The notes: a model not told the origin generated them from the letters alone. 64,000 nt of DNA from Sediminibacterium sp. C3 (GCF_000508085.1 NZ_KI669560.1:402219-466218), one strand, 5' to 3'. Shown: positions 1 through 9,562, counted from the stretch's first letter. Translations and numbers: made by a program.

Positions 1-813
1 ATAATGGCATCCCTCGCCAATCAACTTTTGAAACTGGGTTCTGTATGGTGTAAAAGAAACACCGCCATGAATATATAATTCCAGGTTAGGCCAAACTTCT
101 TTCAGGGTTTGCTTTCCGGTGATTTCTAAAATTCGTTTTATTAAAATCAGGGTCCAGGTAGGTACACCGGAAATAGAAGTAACATCTTCCTGAATGGTAT
201 GCAGCGCCATTTTTTCAATTTTGGCTTCCCATTCGTCCATTAAAGCAATGGATAGTTCAGGTGTCCTAATCCAGTTAGCCCAGATAGGCGTATTCTGCAA
301 CAATACAGCACTCAGGTCTCCGTATTGCATATCATCATTGATTGGGCTGATTTGATGACTACCCCCAATCACGAGTCCTTTGCCCGTTAATAAATCACTT
401 TCAGAGCGATTATTGTAATACATCGTTAGCACATCTTTGGCACTTTGAAAGTGACAATCTTCCAGGCTTTCCTTGGTAATCGGAATGAACTTACTTTTTT
501 CACTGGTGGTTCCACTGCTTTTGGCAAACCAGTTTACGGGGGTATTCCAAAGCACATTTTCCTCCCCCTGCATAATCCTATCGATATAGGGTTTTAAATC
601 TTCGTATTCATGAATAGGAACCGTCTCTTTGAATTTTCGGATATTAAAGAGTTGATTAAAGCCGTATTTTCTCCCGAACTCCGTGTATTGTCCATGGGTT
701 ATCAGGTCTTGCAAGACTTCTCTTTGAGCTGCAATAGGATCACTGGTCCATTGTTCAATACGCCAGTGCCTGATACGGGCCAAACGGGATATAGCAGGGC
801 TTAATAATTTCAT
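1..813 (-). CDS. GH3 auxin-responsive promoter family protein (partial, N-terminal part)
   Basis: The reverse strand encodes at least 271 residues from an ATG at 813 and runs off the left edge, so the C-terminus is missing. The visible part has features of the GH3/acyl-adenylate superfamily: an N-terminal helical region (TEFGRKYGF, IPIHEYEDLKPYI-like block), the phosphate-binding loop FAKSSGTTSEKSKFIP, and further on ISGVPTWTL and the YIHGGVSF stretch typical of bacterial GH3 proteins. Plant GH3 enzymes conjugate amino acids to acyl acids; the substrate of bacterial members is unknown. It is co-directional with lptB 45 bases upstream, a neighbour pair common in Bacteroidota, so co-transcription with lptB is likely. 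Family call is firm, function is not. Confidence 0.85.
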   Translation of the reverse strand, partial: MKLLSPAISRLARIRHWRIEQWTSDPIAAQREVLQDLITHGQYTEFGRKYGFNQLFNIRKFKETVPIHEYEDLKPYIDRIMQGEENVLWNTPVNWFAKSSGTTSEKSKFIPITKESLEDCHFQSAKDVLTMYYNNRSESDLLTGKGLVIGGSHQISPINDDMQYGDLSAVLLQNTPIWANWIRTPELSIALMDEWEAKIEKMALHTIQEDVTSISGVPTWTLILIKRILEITGKQTLKEVWPNLELYIHGGVSFTPYRTQFQKLIGEGCHY

Positions 814-858
814 GATTAGCGTACGGCAAAATACGGCATCCGCAGCAGAAAATCAATA

Positions 859-1641
859 TCAATCAACGTTTTGCGATTGATTTTCCTTGGCCATATCAAT
901 AATCCAGTCCTTTCTTTTTAATTCGAAATTGGTACCCAAGTACAATCTTCTTACCTGCTCATCTTCTGCCAGTTCTTCAGCGGTACCATGCTTGAAAATT
1001 TTACCCTCAATAAGCAGGTAAGCCCTGTCGCAGATAGATAGGGTTTCATTTACATTGTGATCGGTAATCAAGATTCCGATATTCTTGTATTTGAGTTTGG
1101 CAACAACTGACTGAATATCTTCAACTGCAATAGGATCCACGCCGGCAAAGGGTTCGTCCAGTAAAATAAACTTGGGATTCACGGCGAGGGCACGGGCAAT
1201 TTCCGTCCTTCTTCTTTCACCGCCGCTTAAACTGTCCCCGTTGTTTTTTCTTACATGATGCAGGTTGAATTCGTCCAGAAGCGATTCCATTTTATGCTGT
1301 CTTTCCGCCTTGGTAAGCTTAGTCATTTCCAGCACGGCCATGATATTGTCTTCCACTGTGAGTTTTCTGAAAACACTGGCTTCCTGAGGTAAATACCCAA
1401 TACCCATCTGAGCCCTTTTATACATGGGAAGTTTGGTGATATCCTGATCATTCAGAAATACGGTGCCTTCATCGGGCTTTATCAGACCCACAACCATATA
1501 GAAACTGGTGGTTTTACCTGCTCCGTTCGGACCCAGTAGACCAACAATTTCACCTTGCTGCACACGAACAGAGACGTTGTTTACAACAGTCCGGCCCTTG
1601 TAGCTCTTTTGTAAGTTGTTGGTTTGAATAGTCAGGTTCAC
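859..1641 (-). CDS. lptB: LPS export ABC transporter ATP-binding protein LptB
   Basis: A 260-residue ABC ATPase that would power extraction of lipopolysaccharide from the inner membrane with LptF/LptG. Visible motifs are Walker A GPNGAGKT (residues 37-44), signature LSGGE (138-142), Walker B ILLDEP (159-164) followed by [13 protein letters not shown], and the switch histidine in ITDHN. The FAGVDPIAV block and the overall length distinguish LptB from other ABC ATPases. The C-terminal tail is about 20 residues longer than in the E. coli protein. It is transcribed away from metF; only 47 bases separate the two starts, so the promoters overlap. Confidence 0.95.
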   Translation of the reverse strand: MNLTIQTNNLQKSYKGRTVVNNVSVRVQQGEIVGLLGPNGAGKTTSFYMVVGLIKPDEGTVFLNDQDITKLPMYKRAQMGIGYLPQEASVFRKLTVEDNIMAVLEMTKLTKAERQHKMESLLDEFNLHHVRKNNGDSLSGGERRRTEIARALAVNPKFILLDEPFAGVDPIAVEDIQSVVAKLKYKNIGILITDHNVNETLSICDRAYLLIEGKIFKHGTAEELAEDEQVRRLYLGTNFELKRKDWIIDMAKENQSQNVD

Positions 1642-1688
1642 AGGTTAACGCTTTACACAAATGTAATATGTCGTTTGTATATTGCAAC

Positions 1689-2642
1689 ATGAAAGTTACT
1701 GAACATATACAGCAGGCCAAGGATACATTGGTTTCTTTTGAGGTACTACCTCCGCTAAAAGGAAAGACCATTCAGCATGTTTTTGATCATCTGAATCCTT
1801 TAATGGAATTCAAGCCCAGCTGGATCAATGTTACCTATCACAGAAGTGAAACGGCTTTCAAGAAAAAAACAGACGGAACTTTTGAAAAAGTGGAAGTGCG
1901 CAAAAGACCAGGCACAGTTGGCATTTGCGCTGCTATCATGAACCATTATTCCATCGATACTGTACCTCATTTTATTTGTGGTGGCTTTAACAAAAGAGAA
2001 AGTGAAGATGCACTGATTGATCTGAACTTCCTCGGCATCGATAATGTACTTGTATTAAGAGGGGACGCCGCTAAAAACGAAGCCAGCTTTGAACCGGAAC
2101 CCGACGGACACAAATACGCGATTGATTTGCAGAAGCAGGTCGTAAACCTGAACAGTGGAATTTATCTGGATGATGATATCCAGAATGGGGGAAAAACCAA
2201 TTTCTGTATTGGAACTGCAGGCTATCCGGAAAAACATTTTGAAGCACCCAATCTGGAAATTGATTTACAAAGACTGAAAGAAAAAGTAGATGCAGGTGCC
2301 GATTATATCATGACCCAGATGTTTTTCGACAACCAGAAATATTTTGACTACGTAAAAGCCTGCAGAGACATGGGCATTAATGTTCCGATTATTCCCGGTC
2401 TAAAGCCCATCACCAATAAAAAGCAACTCTCTGTTTTACCCAGAATTTTCCATGTAGACATTCCTACCGATTTATCCAATGCCATTTCCAAATGCAAAAC
2501 GGATGCGGAATGTGAACAGGTTGGAACCGAATGGCTGATTCAGCAAAGCAAAGAATTGAAAGCATTTGGAGTGCCTGTTTTACATTACTACACTTTGGGT
2601 AAACCCAAAGTAATCTGGAACGCAGTGAAGGCCGTTCTTTAA
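1689..2642 (+). CDS. metF: Methylenetetrahydrofolate reductase
   Basis: A 317-residue FAD-dependent TIM-barrel enzyme that reduces 5,10-methylene-THF to 5-methyl-THF for methionine synthesis. Supporting blocks are SFEVLPPLKGK near the N-terminus (catalytic Glu), LVLRGD, the FCIGTAGYPEKH block, YIMTQMFFD and PIIPGLKPI. I chose the ATG at 1689 (MKVTEHIQ) over an upstream in-frame ATG at 1668, because the extra seven residues are not family-like and the start would sit against the divergent lptB start. Upstream space is too short for a riboswitch. Length fits bacterial MetF. Confidence 0.95.
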   Translation: MKVTEHIQQAKDTLVSFEVLPPLKGKTIQHVFDHLNPLMEFKPSWINVTYHRSETAFKKKTDGTFEKVEVRKRPGTVGICAAIMNHYSIDTVPHFICGGFNKRESEDALIDLNFLGIDNVLVLRGDAAKNEASFEPEPDGHKYAIDLQKQVVNLNSGIYLDDDIQNGGKTNFCIGTAGYPEKHFEAPNLEIDLQRLKEKVDAGADYIMTQMFFDNQKYFDYVKACRDMGINVPIIPGLKPITNKKQLSVLPRIFHVDIPTDLSNAISKCKTDAECEQVGTEWLIQQSKELKAFGVPVLHYYTLGKPKVIWNAVKAVL

Positions 2643-2703
2643 AAAAACCTTAATCCGAATAATTGATATATCATTAGCGATTAATTGATAGCCATCACGC
2701 TTA

Positions 2704-2734
2704 AATATTGATAATTTTGACTATTATCAATATT
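2704..2734. promoter_or_regulatory. 12-bp perfect inverted repeat before histidine kinase start
   Basis: Arms AATATTGATAAT (2704-2715) and ATTATCAATATT (2723-2734) are exact reverse complements around a 7-base loop. The right arm is followed by TTTT and ends 6 bases before the ATG at 2741. It could be an operator or an RNA hairpin that controls translation; sequence alone does not decide. Confidence 0.6.
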
Positions 2735-2740
2735 TTTTAA

Positions 2741-4729
2741 ATGCTCCATCTCTTAAATAGCATTTCCAAAGCCAATAGTGTTTTATTATCTGAAGGAAAT
2801 ATAGACAAAGCTATCAACGAAGTTATTGCTGTGCTGGGAATTGCAACACAGGTAGATCGTGTCTACGTATTTACAAATAAAAAAGTCGGCAATGAGTTGC
2901 GATTATATTATACACACGAGTGGTGTAGGGAGAGCATAGAACCGCAATTTGGAAATCCAGAGCTCAGTGATATCTCATATGATTTCTTCCCTTATATGTA
3001 TGAAACCTTATCACAGGACAAATACATGTATGGTCTGGTAGAAGAATCCCCCAATCAGATGTTCCGTGAAATCATGGAGTCACAGGGTATCCTGACTTAT
3101 TTGTTTACACCTATTTTTTGCGATGGAGATTACTGGGGCTGGATTGGATACGACAACTGTACAACAAAGGATCATTGGGAACCCGAAGTAGTACAGGCAT
3201 TATATACAGTTGCGAGAAATATTGGAATCAGGCTATCCAGAGAAAAAGCTGAAACAGCACAAAATAAATTACTCGAAAGATTTGAGCTTACCATCAAAGC
3301 CTCTCAGCAAGGAATGTGGGAATGGGATATTATCAACAATAAACTCAATTACTCAGAAGCTTTCATGAAAATGATTGGCTATGAGCCTTTTGAATTTGAA
3401 CATACTTATGAAAACTGGAAAATCAGAGTACATCCTGAGGATATTGACCAAGTAGAAAGTAGCCTTTCAGATTACTTTACAAATAATGTACAAACCTATC
3501 AAAACGAACATAGGCTTAAGCACAAGGCAGGGCATTATGTTTGGATTAATGGCTTCGGAATAGCCAAAAGAGATGAAACAGGAAAGCCTATTTACATGGT
3601 GGGAACCCATGTAGACGTTACAGCGCTTAAAAAACAACAGGAAATACTGCAAGAACAAAAGAATGAGTTTGATAAGCTCATCAACAACCTGGGAGAAGCG
3701 GTATTCAGGCTAAATAGTTACAATCAAATCACTTTCATGAATCAGTACTGGCATGAAATATCTAAATATGCCATTAATGATTGTATGATGCAACCGATTA
3801 CTGGTTTTTTTGAAGAATCAGACATTCCTGCTATATTAGAACAAATTGATGATTTAAAGAAAACAGAATCGGGAAGATCTACCATTGAAGCCAGGCTAAA
3901 ACAAAAAAACAATGGTTGGAGATGGGTTGAATTATCTCTGAGAGAAAACAAGGCAGCTTCCGTTAAAGATTACTTTATTGCGGGTAGCATTATAGATATT
4001 CACGACAAGAAGATAGCATTAGAAAAAGAAAAAGAACTGGCAGAACTAAAAGCAGGTTTTGTGAGCTTAACATCACACCAATTCAGAACGCCATTAACAG
4101 TCATCTTCTCCAATATAGAAGTGATTGAAATGACTGCTAAAAAACTGAATATAGAATTGTCTGACCGGATCAAAGATTCTGCCGGAATGATCAAAGATCA
4201 AATTGAACGCATGACCCAACTGATGGACAATATTTTATTAGTGGGTAGATATGATGCACAGCAGCTGGCCTTTAACTTACACCCAATCAATATATCTCAA
4301 TTTGTACGCTCTATTATAAAAACTTATTTTCAGAACGAAACAGACGGCAGAACCGTGATTTTGAAAGAGGAAGCTTCGGATCAAAAAGTAGCAGCAGATG
4401 AATTGCTGTTTATGCATGTAATCACGAATATTATTTCCAATGCTTTCAAATATTCCAAAGGTTGCCCCAATCCGGAACTTTCAATCAGCTATGAATCCAA
4501 TAAAGCCATTATACAAATCAGAGATTATGGAATAGGGATTCCGGAAGATGAAATTGAAAAAGTGTTTCACTCATTTTACAGGGCATCCAACACAGTCACC
4601 TACCAAGGTTCGGGACTAGGATTGTCTGTAGCCAAACAATTCATGGAATTGCACAATGGCAAGATATTTCTATCCAGCAAACTTGGGGAAGGCACCGAAG
4701 TCAGATTGGTATTGCCATTGATTCAATGA
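2741..4729 (+). CDS. GAF-PAS-PAS sensor histidine kinase
   Basis: A 662-residue kinase without membrane segments, so probably a cytoplasmic sensor. Domain order: N-terminal GAF (about 10-170, with WGWIGYDNC), PAS/PAC (about 180-295, GMWEWDIINN to YMVGTHVDVTALK), second PAS (about 305-430), HisKA with phospho-acceptor in SHQFRTPL (His near 446), and HATPase_c with N-box NIISNAFKYSK, G1 DYGIGIP, F-box FHSFYR and G2 GSGLGLS. All catalytic boxes look intact. It is convergent with a five-gene two-component operon and its DHp helix resembles that of the kinase at 6584-8503, which suggests recent duplication or shared partners. Input signal unknown. Confidence 0.9.
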   Translation: MLHLLNSISKANSVLLSEGNIDKAINEVIAVLGIATQVDRVYVFTNKKVGNELRLYYTHEWCRESIEPQFGNPELSDISYDFFPYMYETLSQDKYMYGLVEESPNQMFREIMESQGILTYLFTPIFCDGDYWGWIGYDNCTTKDHWEPEVVQALYTVARNIGIRLSREKAETAQNKLLERFELTIKASQQGMWEWDIINNKLNYSEAFMKMIGYEPFEFEHTYENWKIRVHPEDIDQVESSLSDYFTNNVQTYQNEHRLKHKAGHYVWINGFGIAKRDETGKPIYMVGTHVDVTALKKQQEILQEQKNEFDKLINNLGEAVFRLNSYNQITFMNQYWHEISKYAINDCMMQPITGFFEESDIPAILEQIDDLKKTESGRSTIEARLKQKNNGWRWVELSLRENKAASVKDYFIAGSIIDIHDKKIALEKEKELAELKAGFVSLTSHQFRTPLTVIFSNIEVIEMTAKKLNIELSDRIKDSAGMIKDQIERMTQLMDNILLVGRYDAQQLAFNLHPINISQFVRSIIKTYFQNETDGRTVILKEEASDQKVAADELLFMHVITNIISNAFKYSKGCPNPELSISYESNKAIIQIRDYGIGIPEDEIEKVFHSFYRASNTVTYQGSGLGLSVAKQFMELHNGKIFLSSKLGEGTEVRLVLPLIQ

Positions 4730-4749
4730 TCTATTTGGTCAAAATAGAT
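4729..4749. terminator. Hairpin between convergent kinase and regulator genes
   Basis: Arms ATCTATTT and AAATAGAT pair perfectly around a 5-base loop exactly where the two convergent genes meet. There is no long T-run, so termination is an inference from position and symmetry. Confidence 0.45.
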
Positions 4750-5504
4750 GAGGAATATGCTTTAGGTGGTTTTCCGTATTTCTTCTTGAAACAATGACAG
4801 AAATAGGCAACAGAATTAAATCCTGATTGAAAAGAAACCTGCTTTACACTTGTATTTCCCTGACGCAACAATACCTCAGCCTTCATCAGTTTGATTTCGG
4901 TAATATATTGTTTGGGGGTCATATTGTATTTAGCCTTTATCATTCTTTCCAGTGTTGACACACTTACCGACATTCTTTTGGCAATAGATGGAATGGTATT
5001 TAAATCATCTTCATTCAGTTTTTCAACAATTGCCTCAAATGAGTCTTCAAAGAAATCCTTTGAATCAGAAGCAGATAGATTTTTAGAAGCCAGTAATCTT
5101 TTTTGCTTTACCTTTTCTTCGTTCACTTGCAGAATGCCAGTCAGGTTCCTGATTTTAAGCAGCAATTCCTTTGATTTAATAGGCTTCACTAAAAAGTCAT
5201 TGGCACCAAATTCTAACCCCTGAATAATCTTGTCCTCTCCGGACATACCTGAAACAATAATCACAGGAATCATATGGGTTGAAGGATTGCTTTTTAACAA
5301 GCGAAGCAGCGAGAAACCATCGAGGGGATAGGGCAACATCAAATCCAATAAGATAATATCTGGCGTAAACTCCCTTAATATTTCAAGTGCCTCGTTTCCG
5401 TCTGCTGCTCCTGCCACTTCATATGTCTCTTGTAAGATTACTTCCAATGACATGCGCAGCATTTTGGTGTCTTCTACTATTAAAACCTTTTTTCTTTCGT
5501 TCAT
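4731..5504 (-). CDS. Response regulator, receiver plus AraC-type DNA-binding domain
   Basis: A 257-residue regulator. The receiver covers residues 1-125 with acidic pair ED (11-12), phospho-acceptor Asp54 in ILLDLMLP and Lys in LVKPI. A linker of about 30 residues leads to an AraC-family helix-turn-helix region (about 150-255; MSVSVSTLERMIK, TPKQYITEIKLMKAEVLL, VSFQSGFNSVAYFCHCFKKKYG). This REC-AraC arrangement is the usual output of hybrid systems in Bacteroidota. It is the last gene of the minus-strand phosphorelay operon and lies 10 bases after the receiver-kinase hybrid, so it is probably the transcriptional output of the pathway. Targets unknown. Confidence 0.9.
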   Translation of the reverse strand: MNERKKVLIVEDTKMLRMSLEVILQETYEVAGAADGNEALEILREFTPDIILLDLMLPYPLDGFSLLRLLKSNPSTHMIPVIIVSGMSGEDKIIQGLEFGANDFLVKPIKSKELLLKIRNLTGILQVNEEKVKQKRLLASKNLSASDSKDFFEDSFEAIVEKLNEDDLNTIPSIAKRMSVSVSTLERMIKAKYNMTPKQYITEIKLMKAEVLLRQGNTSVKQVSFQSGFNSVAYFCHCFKKKYGKPPKAYSSSILTK

Positions 5505-5514
5505 ACAATCGTTA

Positions 5515-6591
5515 TTATAAATTCAATAAAATTTCTGTTTTTATGCCACAAGGGTTAATGTCCTCAAAAAGAAGCTGACCATTTTGACTATTGATAATTA
5601 ATAAAGCCAGTGCCAACCCAATTCCCAAACCCTGCTGTTCCAACTTCTTTCGCTTTAGCTGTCCAATAATACCCGACAAGGATCTTAATTCAGCGGCTTT
5701 ACATGTGTTTCCTTCATCAACAATATCTACATTGATGCCATTTGTTCTGAAAGTGGCATTTATCCTTACCTTTTTTCCTTTCTCAGAAAACTTAAAAGCA
5801 TTATCCACCAATTCATATAAAGCGATTGAAAACAATTCTGCGCTTAGCACAACTTCTCTATCATCAATTTCTGCGAACACCAAATCCGATTCCCTGTTGT
5901 ACTCATTAGCAACCTGAAGACAAATATTTCGCACAAGCTTGCCCAGAGCAACATTTCTGCGATCACTTACAGGGGCAATACCAGAAAGCTTAAGATCATA
6001 GTAGGTTTTAATCTTACTGAAAGTTTGCTGCAATCTGTTGCTGGAACTTTCCAGATAATTACAGAAATCCTCTATTTCATTATTGGCAAGTTCACTGGCT
6101 TTCTGTTTAATCAGATTGGTAAAAGAAAGTATTCCGTGCATCGGGGTCTTGAATTCATGGCCAACCATCAAAATAATTGTCTGTTCAAGACTATTAATCA
6201 GCTTTTTTAAGTGTTGCTCCAGTTGATCCTTCCGCTCTAATCTTCTTTCGATAGACTGAAGCAATTCTGCACTTTTGAATGGCTTGAAAATATAATCATC
6301 TGCCCCTAAATTCATTCCAGTCCGAAGGTCATTATACTGAGCTTTGGCTGTTAAAAAAATCAGTGGCGTTTCAACCCCCTTCTTACGAAGCTGCTCCAAC
6401 AAACCAAAACCATCCAACACAGGCATCATTACATCACATAAAATCAAATCCGGTTTTTTCTCCTCTACCTTTTCCAGACCTATCTGACCATTCTCCGCTG
6501 TGTCTACAATAAAATCATTGAGCTCGAGAATCGTCTTTAAAGAATCACGGATATCTCTTTCGTCCTCAACAATCAATATTCGCTTACTCAT
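5515..6591 (-). CDS. Receiver-histidine kinase hybrid (REC-HisKA-HATPase)
   Basis: A 358-residue protein with an N-terminal receiver (phospho-acceptor Asp53 in LILCDVMMP, Lys in FKPFKS) followed by a DHp helix with His145 in VGHEFKTPMHG, and a C-terminal ATPase domain with N-box ELVDNAFKFSEK and G2 GLGIGLAL. The G1 box reads VDEGNT instead of the usual DxGxG, so catalytic activity may be weak or altered. The receiver-first order suggests that it is switched by another kinase and then passes the phosphate on. Its start overlaps the stop of the upstream kinase gene by 8 bases, indicating translational coupling. Confidence 0.85.
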   Translation of the reverse strand: MSKRILIVEDERDIRDSLKTILELNDFIVDTAENGQIGLEKVEEKKPDLILCDVMMPVLDGFGLLEQLRKKGVETPLIFLTAKAQYNDLRTGMNLGADDYIFKPFKSAELLQSIERRLERKDQLEQHLKKLINSLEQTIILMVGHEFKTPMHGILSFTNLIKQKASELANNEIEDFCNYLESSSNRLQQTFSKIKTYYDLKLSGIAPVSDRRNVALGKLVRNICLQVANEYNRESDLVFAEIDDREVVLSAELFSIALYELVDNAFKFSEKGKKVRINATFRTNGINVDIVDEGNTCKAAELRSLSGIIGQLKRKKLEQQGLGIGLALALLIINSQNGQLLFEDINPCGIKTEILLNL

Positions 6592-8503
6592 TATTTTTTA
6601 ATATTTTATTGCTATCAAAAGGAAAACGGATACTAAACATAGTTCCCTTATTCCGCTTACTTCTTACTCGTAAAAACCCACCATGATGGTCTACAAAGAA
6701 TTTCATGGTCATGATGCCCAGTCCTGTTCCTTCAATTTCACCAACATTACCTCCTCGCACAAAAGGCTCACCTAATCGTTCCAGGTCATCTTCTTCAATA
6801 CCAATGCCGGCATCAACTACTGTTATAAACCAATACTGTTTGGTAAAACTCACCCGGATAAACGGATCAATTTTGGAATCAGAAGAGTATTTAAAGGCAT
6901 TACTCAAAAGATTGGAAAGAATATGCCTAAGCATTGTCTTATCAAATTTTACCAATCTGGGCTCTCCCTTTGTTATCACCTGCAGGCATCGGCCATCGGA
7001 CCAGGGATTATAGGATTCCTCTTTTATTTCATTCAGCATTTGCTGAATATCCAGCAACTCCAGCTGTGGTTTTACTTTACCAGATTCAATTTTGCTGATA
7101 AAAAGGAAATCATTCATCAGCTGTGTCATCTTGTCTACCTGTCCAACAATTCTATTGATATACACAGTACCCTTTTCTACCATTTCTGGAGTTAGCTTGC
7201 TATACACCATCTCTAAAATTTCCGCACTGGAAAGTATCACAGACAATGGGGTTCTCAATTCATGAGAAACCATCGACATGAAATTGGTTTTCATTTCGCT
7301 CAGATTTCTTTCGCGCATAGCCGTTTCCAGCAAATCTTTTTGTGCTTTTAACTGATCGGTAATATCAGTAAAGAATACAGCTACAATTTGTCCACGGTCT
7401 TTTACATGATTAAACCGGGTCATGTAGTAACGCAATGTTCTCAACTGACCATTTTTATCTGTTATAACAATCTGCTTTTCAGTTCCCGGGGGTAACTGGT
7501 AGCCGCTGAATACCGTAAAAAGCGTTTTCTTGAAGTTCTCCAGACCCGATTCAATTAACTGGAATAAACTATTCTCTCCCAACATGTACTGATCTAATCC
7601 GGTAATATTCAACCATTGAGAGTTTACAAAGTTCACCGCACCATTCATATCCAGCGTAATCACTAACTGATCAATATTGTTAAACATTGATCTCAGTTCG
7701 TTAAAATGCTCGTGGAGTTTTCTTTCACCTTCTTTTATGGTTGATACATTAATACCATATCCAATAACATATTCCACTTTGCCATGCTGGCTAATTACCG
7801 GTGAGAATCTGCGTAGGTTATAAATAATTTTTCCTGAGCCATCAATATTCTGCTCTTCAAATTCAACCGTTGACTTGGTTTCTATACATTGATTAAAAAG
7901 CGTCCTTCTGTTATCTGCTCCTGCTGTATCTCTATTTGATTTTTTACAATAATCATAATCGTCCTTTCCAATAATCCATTTTCTCAATTCAGGATTACTT
8001 ATCGCAAGTTTATTAACAAAAAGATATCGATGAGAAGGATCAAAAATGGCAATATCTGCAGGAATATTGTTCATGAGGTCTTCATAAAAATGTTTCTGAG
8101 AGTTGGCCACACTTAATATATTGGTATCCTGTGTTGACTTTTTATACAACCATAAATGACCAATAATTTTATCATCCATTTTATACGGAATATAATCCCT
8201 GAGTAAGGTATCTCCGCTTTTAAACTGAATTACTTCATTCAGAACCTGTTCGCCATTAGCATATATGGATTCAATTCTGGAAAGGAACAGGGATGGTTCC
8301 ATAAAATAGCCTGCCGAATCAACTGCACTGTCCTTGCAATTAGCTCCGATTAATATTTCACTGGGCGCATCAATACCAAAAAGTGTACAGAAAGGCTGAT
8401 TTACATATTGTATAATATGATCTGAAGACTCAAATAGCACTGCATTAGGCAGGCTATTAAAGATAAAAGAAAGTTCTTCTATTTTCAGATTCATGATTGT
8501 CAA
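6584..8503 (-). CDS. Triple-PAS sensor histidine kinase
   Basis: A 639-residue soluble kinase with three PAS-type segments (about 10-120, 135-255 and 265-395; each ends in a PAC-like block such as VFFTDITDQLK), then HisKA with SHELRTPL (His near 413) and HATPase_c with N-box NLLSNAFKYS, G1 DAGIGIEED, F-box PFVRG and G2 GTGLGI. No transmembrane segment is visible. The ATG overlaps the stop of the upstream receiver gene in an ATGA junction, which supports the start at 8503, although an in-frame ATG at 8494 is possible. It belongs to the same operon as the receiver and hybrid genes. Confidence 0.9.
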   Translation of the reverse strand: MTIMNLKIEELSFIFNSLPNAVLFESSDHIIQYVNQPFCTLFGIDAPSEILIGANCKDSAVDSAGYFMEPSLFLSRIESIYANGEQVLNEVIQFKSGDTLLRDYIPYKMDDKIIGHLWLYKKSTQDTNILSVANSQKHFYEDLMNNIPADIAIFDPSHRYLFVNKLAISNPELRKWIIGKDDYDYCKKSNRDTAGADNRRTLFNQCIETKSTVEFEEQNIDGSGKIIYNLRRFSPVISQHGKVEYVIGYGINVSTIKEGERKLHEHFNELRSMFNNIDQLVITLDMNGAVNFVNSQWLNITGLDQYMLGENSLFQLIESGLENFKKTLFTVFSGYQLPPGTEKQIVITDKNGQLRTLRYYMTRFNHVKDRGQIVAVFFTDITDQLKAQKDLLETAMRERNLSEMKTNFMSMVSHELRTPLSVILSSAEILEMVYSKLTPEMVEKGTVYINRIVGQVDKMTQLMNDFLFISKIESGKVKPQLELLDIQQMLNEIKEESYNPWSDGRCLQVITKGEPRLVKFDKTMLRHILSNLLSNAFKYSSDSKIDPFIRVSFTKQYWFITVVDAGIGIEEDDLERLGEPFVRGGNVGEIEGTGLGIMTMKFFVDHHGGFLRVRSKRNKGTMFSIRFPFDSNKILKNNE

Positions 8504-8895
8504 TTAAGTTGTGATATGCCCAGATTGATGGCATCTATCAACACTTCTTTCCTCACGGGTTTTTCAAAACAATCCAATACATTTCTTCCAATACCTTCTT
8601 TCATATAAACAGATAAAAGGTTAGCGGTTATAACAATTATTCTAACTCTGTCTTTAAGTTGATTATCCTGATTTACTAATGCAATCACTTCATTTCCGTC
8701 CATATTGGGCATATTCAGGTCTAATAACATGATGACTTTTTGATTGGGATGCTCATATAAATATTTCATAGCATCAGCTCCATCAGATACACTTACAAAT
8801 TCCATTTCAAGCGATTTTAGCATATGTTTTAAAATCACCCGATTGATATTATCATCATCCGCAATCAATAGCGTATATAAAGAGCCTGTTATCAT
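8500..8895 (-). CDS. Stand-alone response regulator receiver protein
   Basis: A 131-residue single receiver domain with acidic cluster ADDD (12-15), phospho-acceptor Asp59 in MLLDLNMP, Thr in VITAN and Lys in FEKPVR. No output domain follows, so it probably acts by protein contact or as a phosphate shuttle in the phosphorelay. It lies 19 bases after the LuxR-type regulator and overlaps the next kinase gene by 4 bases, which places it as the second gene of the operon. Confidence 0.9.
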   Translation of the reverse strand: MITGSLYTLLIADDDNINRVILKHMLKSLEMEFVSVSDGADAMKYLYEHPNQKVIMLLDLNMPNMDGNEVIALVNQDNQLKDRVRIIVITANLLSVYMKEGIGRNVLDCFEKPVRKEVLIDAINLGISQLN

Positions 8896-8914
8896 TATTA
8901 TGTGGGGGGTAGCG

Positions 8915-9562
8915 TTAATTCTTACCAGACAACCTGTTGATGAATGCCATTTTGGAATTAACTTTTACTTTTTTATAAATATTCTTAATATGCTCATTTA
9001 CGGTTGTATAGGATACATTTAAAATAGTAGATATTTCTTTATAGCTGGATCCTGCAACTAATAATTCAGCTACCTGGATTTCTCTTTGTGTTAAACCAAA
9101 TTCATGAAAACGATCTGTACTGCCATTTGAATTGAATCTGGTTCTAGCAGTCTGAATTAATCCGGTCATGGTTTCCGGATCAAGAACGGTACCACCAGAC
9201 TTCAGCACTTCTATTTGCTTTTGCATTTCTGCTAATCGAAACGGCTTCAATAAAAATCCATTGGCACCATTCATCATAGCCTGCCATGCAACCAGAGGGT
9301 CTTCCATTCCACTAATGACAAGAATTTTTACGCCTGGGTAGTAACTACTAATAATTGAAATAGCATCTAAGCCTAAAATCCCCGGCAATCCAATATCCAA
9401 TAAAACACAATCAGGAACAATACCCGCATCCTGGCGAATACTGATCCATTTTTCAATTCGGTTACAGGAAAACACCAGAGACATATCCTGCTGCAGCGAG
9501 ATATAATTCTCCATTGTTTTTCTTAGCTGAACATCGTCTTCTATAATACCGATTAAATACAT
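8915..9562 (-). CDS. NarL/FixJ-family response regulator (receiver plus LuxR HTH)
   Basis: A 215-residue regulator: receiver with EDD (8-10), phospho-acceptor Asp56 in VLLDIGLPG, Ser in VISGM and Lys in LLKPF, then a LuxR/GerE helix-turn-helix (about 148-210; LTQREIQVAELL, SYKEISTILNVS, TVNEHIKNIYKKV). It is the first gene of the minus-strand operon and has the free upstream region at 9563-9700, so it is placed to sense and autoregulate the operon. Targets unknown. Confidence 0.9.
   Translation of the reverse strand: MYLIGIIEDDVQLRKTMENYISLQQDMSLVFSCNRIEKWISIRQDAGIVPDCVLLDIGLPGILGLDAISIISSYYPGVKILVISGMEDPLVAWQAMMNGANGFLLKPFRLAEMQKQIEVLKSGGTVLDPETMTGLIQTARTRFNSNGSTDRFHEFGLTQREIQVAELLVAGSSYKEISTILNVSYTTVNEHIKNIYKKVKVNSKMAFINRLSGKN

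Noticed and set aside
610..804. Plus-strand frame of 64 codons
   Set aside because: It lies antisense to the GH3-like gene, whose motifs are clear.
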